Shown here piece after piece: positions 56,518 to 64,000 of a DNA stretch of 64,000 nt (within the stretch, counting starts at the first letter, position 1; each line of letters opens with the position of its first letter). This DNA is from Gnetum montanum (Eukaryota > Streptophyta > Gnetopsida > Gnetales > Gnetaceae), in assembly GCA_015680685.1 (NCBI GenBank), contig MNCI01020885.1, positions 208,980-272,979 of the forward strand, read 5' to 3'. A program made the position numbers and the translations under genes. The notes under the pieces are model-generated. The model searched no databases, was not told the DNA's origin, and was given only the letters and a program-made list of their open reading frames with translations.

Positions 56518-57260
56518 GTCATGGCCTGGGCATCTATTCAGTAGAGAATAATATCTATCTAAGGCCATGTTCAAGGGTTCATGTTGTTCTTGTCTCCATC
56601 CTTGGATTTGTCTCTTCAGGTTGGACACCCTCACATAGGTTTGGTATTTTTTTTTTTGAAGAGTTCCAACATTGTGGACCATCATCAGATTGAATTTGGT
56701 TTCAATGATCTATACCACACTTTGACTTCATCGATTAGTGTCCTAGGAAAGAGATTAAGCTTTCATCATCCACTTTCAATGTTGTATGGGACACAAGCAT
56801 CATGCAAGGCTTGTAGATGATGTTGTGGATCCGAATCATAGCCTCCCACAAATTTAGGGATATTGTTTATATCAAGCCTAGGTAAGTGACTGTCCTTGTG
56901 ATGCCTGTGAGGTATCTTAACTTCCTCCATGATCTCCATCAAGCTCTTAGTGCCAACAAGGGTTCATTGTCATCAAACATGTTATGATGAAAATTTATAT
57001 TTCTATTCATTTGATTGTCATGATCTTGTCTATGCTCATTGTGATGTCTCTGATTTTGTCCTTGGGTTCGATTTCTATCTTTTTCTTGTCCGCATAGTGG
57101 AGCTCTATCTCTATACCTATGTTCATCTTTATCAGAACTAGACACTGAAGAGGAAGAGGAAGATGAGAACTTGGAGAGTTTCCATGGCTTCTATAGTTCT
57201 CCCCATGGTCCCTTGACTTATATTTTCTAAGTTTAGAGGAGGTCCTAAGCCTTGAGGCCC
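56518..57260 (-). pseudogene. Gag of element C, N-terminal half
   Basis: Minus strand: a Ser-rich start (SSSSVSSSDKDEHRYRDRAP, near 57100-57180), a His, Arg and Asp-rich stretch, then FDDNEPLLALRALMEI, LPRLDINNIPKFVGGYDSDP, and up to the N at 56517 LKRQIQGWRQEQHEPLNMAL, RYYSLLNRCPGH. These match B's gag at about 14390-14780 segment by segment. It stops at the N; the C-terminal half and everything up to the noncoding module are missing, probably through misassembly. Confidence 0.78.
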
Positions 57261-57580
57261 TCCTTATTCTAGGACTTTCTCCATTTCCTCTAGGATTGTC
57301 TACACCAGTTGAATGTAGTCTTTGGGTGCACTAAGGGTCTAAATGAGCATACAAAACACCTATTTGAGGTTATTCACTCCAATTTTCTTTAGTATATATC
57401 CTATCATTTCTACTACAAGTGTTCTTATCATACAATACATTATGGATCTTTTGTGAAGAGGACATGTTTTTGTCTGATAATTTGTGTGATTTAAAATATT
57501 TATATTTTTTTAACAAATAGATTGTTAGTACCTTTACAGTGATCATGTATAATATAACTAATGTAGATAACTAGCATCAT
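57261..57580 (-). other. Leader of element C
   Basis: Between primer site and gag. AT-rich with no recognised content. Confidence 0.5.
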
Positions 57581-57598
57581 CCTTGGCAATGGTGCCAA
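57581..57598 (-). other. Primer-binding site of element C (tRNA-Asp type)
   Basis: Minus strand TTGGCACCATTGCCAAGG, directly adjoining the LTR. Similar to the sites of A and B. Confidence 0.8.
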
Positions 57599-58378
57599 TG
57601 ATGAGCAGTGAGGTATCCCTATGTCCAACCATATGAATCACAAGTGTTCAGCATGATCTAGTCAAATTATATGGATTGGACTAGTTGTGGCATCTAGATC
57701 ACTATGACTTGATCGCAATTCACTATCTACCCACTTGGACTAGTGGTAGCTTTGTCATGTATGGTTTAGTCCAAAGTGAGGCATATGATTTTTATTATTT
57801 TATATTTTATTATTCTATGATTAAAAATAGGTTTAAACTCAATTTATAATCAATTTAACTAATCTAATTACTAATTAATAATAAGCACACATCCTAAACA
57901 CATATAACGCTACTGGGTTACTAGACATTAAGCATTGCTAGGATTACCAAGAGTCATACACATGCTCGAAGTAATTGTACTTGTGTGCTTAATTAATTAA
58001 CATGAATGAAAATGTAACTATTAACTATGTACATGAAAAGTAAATCTAATCTAGGTCAAACTGTTGCAATGAATCAAAATCAATCTTGATCTTATTGCTG
58101 CCCATGGAATATGTCCAGGTACATTCCCAATCAAATAAGACTTCATATAACTGACTCACATCCACTCTGTGGGCACTCACTAACTATTCTCTAAGATTAT
58201 GAAATAAAAATGCAAGAATTTAGCTACCCTATTGACAAAACTATGAAAAACTAATGCAAAACTATCTCAAAAACTAGAGCCTATGTGCTATATTTATAGG
58301 CTAGTGTATGTACCTCGATGTCACATACTTGATGTCACATACCTAACATTGGAGCAAAGGAAAAATAGTGATTCATCA
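57599..58378 (-). repeat. Element C 5' LTR
   Basis: Plus-strand start TGATGAGCAGTGAGGTATCC, end GTGATTCATCA. TATA-like CTATATTTATAG at about 58288-58299 on the reverse reading. Confidence 0.88.
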
Positions 58379-60230
58379 TCCATAAACCTTATGTTTTTAG
58401 TAGTAATTCTTTTATTTTCTTCTTCTAGAGTAGTTATTACTTTGGCATGTGCATATGTCTATGCTTTAACCACTAAAGCATTCCATGTTTCCTTCTCTTT
58501 CTTCATCTTCACTTGAATGTTTCTAACTATGACCTAGATGACTTGGTTAATTATAAATTCATCAAATTAATCTAGCACTATGTACTATATGGGATCTATC
58601 CTTTTAGCTTTTAAGGCTACCAATTCAGCTTGCAATCTCTACACTTTATTTTTTGCATGCTTAGCTCTTATTTCAGCCATTACCAACCAATCCTTTGTTG
58701 AAATAAGATTTAACTATACTGTAGTAATATGACTAGGGATATCAAAAATATTTTGCATTACTTGACCTATCTACAACAATTGATCTAAGATATCTTCGTG
58801 CTCTACTAGAGGCATGGACATACTAGCTAACGTTTTAACATCTTTGGCTCTAGTAAGCTAGTGGCACAATGTAAATGTTAAATGATTCTTTTATGTGATA
58901 TGTGATCACCTTTGCTACTTCTGTTGCATCCTAGTATTGCATCACCATAACCATGACTCCTTCTCCTATTTCCAACATGACCTAAAAAGATGTAGTATTC
59001 CTAGAAATTTATTATGCCCAGCCTTCATCCTCTCTTGCCTGCAGTGAGACTTGAGTACTAGCAAGTCCTATTCATACATCAGGTCTTGTGAAACTATCTG
59101 TTACTCTATACATGATGGATCCTTCCTGATATCCCCAACTTATGGTTTCAACAATCTACTATAAATGGCTCATGAAAGATTTATAGTCTTGTTTTACTAG
59201 TGGAGCACTCATTCTATATTTATCACTAGCTAGATTTAACCACTGGCTCCTACTTGCTCTTGTCCTATTGCTGGAATGTTGCATGTTAGTGTTGATCCTA
59301 CTACTCCCTTAGTGCCTACTAGCTTCTCTAGCTAATCTTTCTTTGGATGATGTGGCTTAGACATCCTAGCATAGGATTCATTTTTAGCCCTGCATAAGAC
59401 ATTATCTGTATAACCCAAAATCCTGGCTTGCTTGCACAACCTTCTAATAAGGCAAGGAAATTTCAAGGTTAGCTTCCCTTCCTTCTTCACTTCAAATATT
59501 TTTTGAATTTCTAAGAATAATAAATGATCTAGATTTGCATTGAATTTTCCCATAAGGATGGTACTTCCTCTTGTAGCATCATTGGAAATTCTATTTAATC
59601 TTTTAGTAGGGAAAAGATGATAAGTTCTAATCTTGAAATATATTTTCTCTTCAATAGAAAATCCACTATATTCTTTATATAGCTTGTCATATGTCCTTTG
59701 TAGTCATATCTTCTTTTCTTATTTATCAAATCTTGTAGATATCTATGTGATGTTTGCTTTGACATTAGGGATGTTAAGTGCCTTGGCAATTGTTTCAACT
59801 CAATAAGGCATCGAGGCTCCTTCAATTTTTACTATGGCATCATCCTACTTATTTTTCCTAAATTGGTACACCTTCTCCTAGGTACCATTCTCTGATGAAT
59901 GATAGAGTTGGCCACAAAGGTAAGGCTTGTAATTTTATTTGGACATTCTTGGATGTGAACTCCATGAATGGTCTAAAATTTAGTTCCATGATAACTATGG
60001 ACATAATTAATTTTTCATGGATAGAGTAGCATGAGATGCTATCCTTGTTATAAATCTGGTGGTACTTTGGCCTCAACCTATGCAGAGTGTTTGGTTGCAA
60101 GTGTTTGTTGATATTCACTAAAAGCTTAAGTATCCTACTTTGCTTATGGTGTTTATTCTCCAGATTGTCCTCTACCTCTACCTCTTAGTCTTTTGCTTCA
60201 TTGTTGTGAGGGTCCTTCTGATGTGGGTCT
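58379..60230 (-). pseudogene. Element D, upstream part: ORF2 N-terminal two-thirds
   Basis: Homologue of B's ORF2 on the minus strand. Near 60118-59860: IVIMELNFRPFMEFTSKNVQ, IKLQALPLWPTL, WYLGEGVPI, matching B's VIVELNFESFVEF and PLWLVLSEQDAWYLGV. Near 59640: YISRLELIIFSLLKD. Near 59550-59332: MGKFNANLDHLLFLEIQKIF, LTLKFPCLIRRLCKQARI, LGYTDNVLCRAKNESYA, matching B's MGKVNANL, LPFPCLIRKLCRRAGI and GYTNDILRKAQNASY. It ends near 58390 with a LEEENKRITTKNIRF coiled-coil segment, which resumes beyond C at 52391. Frameshifts and stops abound, more than in B, so D is older. Confidence 0.75.
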
Positions 60231-61500
60231 CTTGGGAGCCAATTACAATCATAAAGGATTTGTTTAGATTACCCACCAATTTTAAATAGGTCCTTAATGA
60301 TTCATGATCCTCTATTAGGCTCTTGGTTTTGATCCAATTTTTATTCTTATTATTATTTATACCTTCATTATGATTGCCAAGTTAGAAAAAAATCAAAAAG
60401 AAACCCTTATTTATTGTACTTTTGATTGTTAAGACTTCTAATAATTATCATTTCCTTTTTTATTATGTAATTAGATAGTTGGTTAGGAGAATCAGTTAGG
60501 TTTATTAGCTTTTATTCAATTAATTGATCAAAATATGCTTATTTTCTTGTATTCTTACCCTTAATATACTCTTCCAACATTAGAGAATTTTGACCCAATT
60601 TAACTTAGTTACATGTAACACTCTCCCCTATGACTGAGTTGGTTACTCAGTGATCAAAAAGGTTTAAAAATCACACAAATCAGAGCTACAGTGAGAGAGT
60701 TATGGTGCTAGGAAGTTTGGTTGCCAAAGGGATAGGAAAACAACATGAACTCCCCTTGCTAAAAATGAGAATAATGAAAAATTTCCTAACCCCTACATGC
60801 ATATATAGATGGTTTATATTGGATACATCATAACTACAACATCACCATCAAATTTTTTTTGATTTTTGAGCATTTTTTATTGGAAAAAATGGGCGAAATG
60901 GATAGTTTGGAAGATGTAGAGGTGGTATAAAGGGTATTTGATCATAAATGATGCTTAGAATATGAAAATTTGGCAATGAAAGTTCATGGAAAAAGTAATC
61001 TTTGGTAAAGAAAGTTAATGATATGTATAAGAGATGGTAGTGGGGATTGCCAAAATTATGATTAGTTGTGAGAATATTGTGATAATATAGGAAAGTAAAA
61101 AATTAATGATTTAAGTATCTGGGAGGCATAAGATGATGTGGATTAGTTATGAAGCACAAAAGTTATACAAGTGGATCCTTCCCAAAGTAGATTGTAGTCC
61201 TTAGTTCCCTTGTATAACCACACCTACAAGTGTTTGTGGGCACTTAAGAAGTTGAATGTAAAACATACCTATCTTCTAAAGCACACATGTTAGTATTTCC
61301 TGAATGAGAAAATAACTCTACATTATACGAAACCATTGAATTATGATTATATATACTAAAGAGGTTGAACGGGAGTAGAAAGGATTGCGAAAATTGGGAC
61401 GTGAGGTGTCTTACCATAGGCATAATGAATTCTTGTGTGTGACATATGGTTAAAGTAATCATTAGCCCTTACATCCAAGATTCAAACTAAGTCCATACAT
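60231..61500 (-). other. Noncoding region upstream of D ORF2
   Basis: Bases 60231-60700 are AT-rich without a recognised palindromic promoter like that of B. From about 60700 to 61500 the minus strand carries part of the noncoding module also in A, B and C, with blocks CCTTCCCAAAGTAGATTG, CTTGTATAACCAC and GGGACGTGAGGT. Nothing coding. Confidence 0.55.
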
Positions 61501-61504
61501 GTAA

Positions 61505-62900
61505 TGATCAAAAACATTGATGGCTAGGATGCATAGCCTTAACCTCACCTCCGTGCAAGGGCCTTGCTAGAAATAGAGGTGAAGCATCCTAAACGGTCTT
61601 GTCGATTGAATAGGAACTTTGCTAGTTATAACCAAGGCAATGGTTACAACTGGGAGGTGGTGTTGTTAGCTAAAATGCAAATGTAAATAATATGTAGTAT
61701 ACCATGACGATGCATGAAAAAGTGTAGAAAGATGCAAAAAAGATGCAAGAAAATGCTAGAAATAGGAGAAAGAAATGGAACACCATCCCAAATGGAAGCA
61801 TAGTTAATTTTAAAAAGGTTTTATAAGGTACAAAATATACAACAAGCGTAGTAGAAATGCAATCATAGTCTCGATGGTGTCAGGCCTTGAAGTCTAGCGC
61901 TCATTATGATGAACCATGCCTATCAGATTGGCTACCACAATATACCATGTGGTGTTCTGTAGGGCTGCAATGGGGTTGTAGTGGGCCATGATGTGCAGCT
62001 CTACCTCTCTACTAGTGTGGTGTGCTTTGGGTCTTGTTCGCCCACAGAGCTAAGTGCCAAGATGCCTAAATGCCAAATTCCAAGTGCTTAAAAATACTTA
62101 CATCCAAGGAATGCCAACCACTTGGGAATGCCAATAATCAAGGAATGCCAACCATTGGGGAATGCCAACAGTCAAGGAATGCCAAAAATTGGGGAATGCC
62201 AACCATTGGGAAATGGAAACAGTTGAGGAATGCCAATAGTCAAGGAATGCCAACAGTTAGGGAATGCCAATAATCAGGGAATGGCAACTATCAAGGAATG
62301 CCAACCATCAAGGATTGCCAATCATTGAGGAATGCCATCTATTGAAATGTTGGAGGTCCAAGGGTATTTATAGTGCTAGGGTTAGCACAAAATGTGGATC
62401 AGGTGCCACATGGTAGTGTGGTATGTGGGACTACGAGAAAAATTCAAAAAAATTTCTAAGTCCAAAGGTGACCAAAAAATTTTCTAACTTTGGTTACTAT
62501 GCTTGCTATGCTCTAAAGCATAGGTATAATTTGGGACAAATGGAGAATGTAGGAGAAATGAAAATTACTGATCTTGCTTGCTGAAGAAGTGTTGGAGCTA
62601 AGGTGAAGGTTGATGTCAAGCTTTAGAGGCTTTTCAAGGCTACTAAGGCTTCTTTACAATGCTACACTGGCTATGCTCTAGAGTGTAACCCGACATCTAG
62701 TGAAATTTTGAATTTGATGTCTAGCATTGACTACACTTGCTATGCTCTAGAGAGTAGCAAGGATACTTAGAAAAAACTTGGTAAAAATTCAATCTTCTTC
62801 CACACTACGTTGGGTATGTTGGGGAGCATAGCACCAACACTTTGAAGAATTTGCAAAGTTTTAACACTTAGACAAATTTACAATTACAATGCTAAAGTCC
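61505..62900 (-). repeat. Element J: LTR-like region of a Tat-type element
   Basis: The D similarity ends near 61500. The right side (62910-62985) is similar to the 3' untranslated region of element E (31285-31360), which places the segment 61505 to about 62900 where a minus-strand 3' LTR should be. It has TG at 61504-61505, a 17-bp minisatellite and a TATTTATAG block at 62359. The second LTR lies outside the window, so edges are uncertain. Confidence 0.45.
62108..62344. repeat. Minisatellite, 17-bp unit, 14 copies
   Basis: Units like GAATGCCAACCATTGGG and GAATGCCAATAATCAAG follow head to tail with one to five changes each. Because 17 is not a multiple of three, the open frame across it cycles through three peptide phases and is not evidence of a gene. 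Confidence 0.92.
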
Positions 62901-63290
62901 AAAATTTGTGGTGTTTCAATGGCCCCTCTTTGTTGTGTTTAGAGGAATGGCCCAAGAGACATTAACAAAGAATATGAAACACCACAGTAGGCAATACATT
63001 CGCATCAGTCATCGATACCAGATCAAGTGTTGTTCCACCATGCTTAAGAGTGTTGTGGATAAGGGTATATTGAGGGCAAAGGGTGTAGCAAATGCACTAG
63101 GGAGATGAAATGCAAACACGGGAGATGAAATGCAAACAATGATACAAGATATGAAGTCAGCATAGCTGACGGTGACCATGGCATGAAGTGGATTACCCCT
63201 GAAACATTAACCTCTTGTCGAAGTGCTTATGAGAGAGTCAAAATCAATCCAAGGCTAGACCAGTTGCGAAGTTGCAACAAGGTTAATTTT
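62901..63290 (-). other. 3' internal end of element J
   Basis: Begins with the E-like block (GGCCCCTCTTTGTTGTGTTT and GGAATGGCCCAAGAGAC). A 19-base GGGAGATGAAATGCAAACA unit is duplicated at about 63101-63138. No coding content seen. Confidence 0.45.
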
Positions 63291-63297
63291 TTTGGGG

Positions 63298-63401
63298 ATG
63301 CGCTTTTACTCTTTTTTCTTTTTTTTCTTTTTCATATTTTACTTTTTTTTTGAGTTTTTTTCTTTCTCTTTTTTTTTTCTTTTTTTTTCTTTGCTGCCAA
63401 G
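63298..63401. repeat. T/C-rich (polypyrimidine) tract
   Basis: About 100 bases almost wholly T with interspersed C and few A or G. A simple sequence; on the minus strand it is purine-rich. Confidence 0.85.
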
Positions 63402-64000
63402 TGAACCTCTATTGGGTTCAGCTTACTACTGAATGCTAGGTACAAGTTGGCCATCGAGTAGATAGGCTTTGTTTTGATGTGACCATGTCATGTCTATAGA
63501 ATAGGTGTTTCCTCCCAAGGCTAAGTTGCATTACATCTACTTTGGCTTTGACTAGCCAATAGAGGCTCCCCATGGGATGAATTTTGTTACATCTGCCATG
63601 GGTTCTATGATTAACGTGAAGAGAATGCCATATGCGTCATCGTGCACATGCATTAGAGGGATGTGAAATCGTGAGGATGAGAGGGATAAGAGGCTATTGG
63701 GATGAAGTAGTAGATGTGTGTAGGCTGTAACAAGGTGAGGGGGATGTGCACTCTTGAGTGGGTTAACTAGTCCAATCATGCACATCGAAGCAATGTGGTG
63801 ACTTGCTACTGTGATGAGATGCACCTCTACACGACCACCTCTAGGGATTTGTGTTGCAAACATAGCTCTGAGAAAACAAGAAAACTATAAAATGTGAAAT
63901 AAAAGTGAAAATGTTAGATGTGAAGATGTTGTAAGTGTGTCAAATGTTGTTCTAGTTGCAAGTGCTTAGAAAGCCAGTGGAAGTGTTAGGGTGATGATGT
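63402..64000 (-). other. Right edge of the window, internal part of element J
   Basis: An open minus-strand frame of 103 codons (63552-63863) starts MFATQIPRGGRVEVHLITVA and is rich in Ser, His and Leu. I do not recognise it; it may be the tail of a pol remnant or chance. The rest is unassigned. Confidence 0.3.

Larger units (their letters stand above)
52392..58378 (-). mobile_element. Element C: Athila-like element inserted in D
   Basis: Minus-strand element with LTRs 57599-58378 (5') and 52392-53223 (3'), a tRNA-Asp-type primer site, the N-terminal half of a gag like those of A and B, and 3' noncoding DNA. No pol is present. It splits D's ORF2 exactly between adjacent coiled-coil segments. 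Flanking five-mers (TCGTT and TCCAT) match in only three of five positions, so the duplication is decayed. Its interior is disturbed by a probable assembly error (see inverted repeat). Confidence 0.8.

Noticed and set aside
62070-62273. Open frame of repeated Asn-Ala and Gly-Met-Pro motifs
   Set aside because: It is the three-phase translation of a 17-bp minisatellite.
62108-62344. CRISPR-like array
   Set aside because: Units are contiguous with no spacers and the genome is a plant's.

Overview
The window looks like plant nuclear DNA made almost entirely of nested, decayed LTR retrotransposons. I find no intact host gene, tRNA, rRNA or CRISPR array. It is a plant because the only host-gene fragments (an SPC25-type kinetochore protein, a polyamine oxidase, an ATS3 embryo-specific protein and a CID-type PABP-interacting RRM protein) are of plant type, and because the Ty1/copia, Athila-like and Tat/Ogre-like lineages are plant lineages. 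The depth of nesting, great age and low gene density suggest a large genome, possibly a gymnosperm. That last step is inference.

Layout. 1-1723: AT-rich, unassigned. 1724-2632: decayed minus-strand Athila-type LTR (element H). 3541-4935: three unrelated host-gene fragments in a row, all on the plus strand and without visible introns; a fourth lies at 11748-12030. 4937-11633: a Ty1/copia element (G, minus strand) inserted into the ATS3 fragment with a perfect TCTTA target duplication. 12080-29822: an Athila-like element (A, plus strand) with gag, protease, RT and RNase H but a deleted integrase core. 13096-21663: a younger element (B) inserted in A's leader with a perfect GCACA duplication; B has the same kind of gag, no pol, and a long coiled-coil second ORF behind what looks like an internal copy of its LTR promoter. 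29837-51106: a Tat/Ogre-like element (E, minus strand), about 21 kb, split between protease and RT by about 10 kb (region F) of tandem repeats and an opposite-strand, intron-like coding remnant. 51112-61500: a B-like ORF2 element (D, minus strand) split by element C (52392-58378, minus strand). C contains a 1343-bp inverted repeat whose edges coincide with single N bases, most likely an assembly error. 61505-64000: part of another Tat-like element (J) with a 17-bp minisatellite in its LTR.

How the parts relate. A, B and C share one gag type, the TGATGA...TCATCA LTR ends, a tRNA-Asp-like primer site and a conserved noncoding module; D shares the module and B's ORF2. A supplies pol but lacks ORF2; B and D carry ORF2 but no pol. 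This fits an autonomous and non-autonomous partnership. Every coding region is broken by stops and frameshifts, many of them C-to-T type, so the locus is probably transcriptionally dead apart from possible promoter activity in the youngest element, B.
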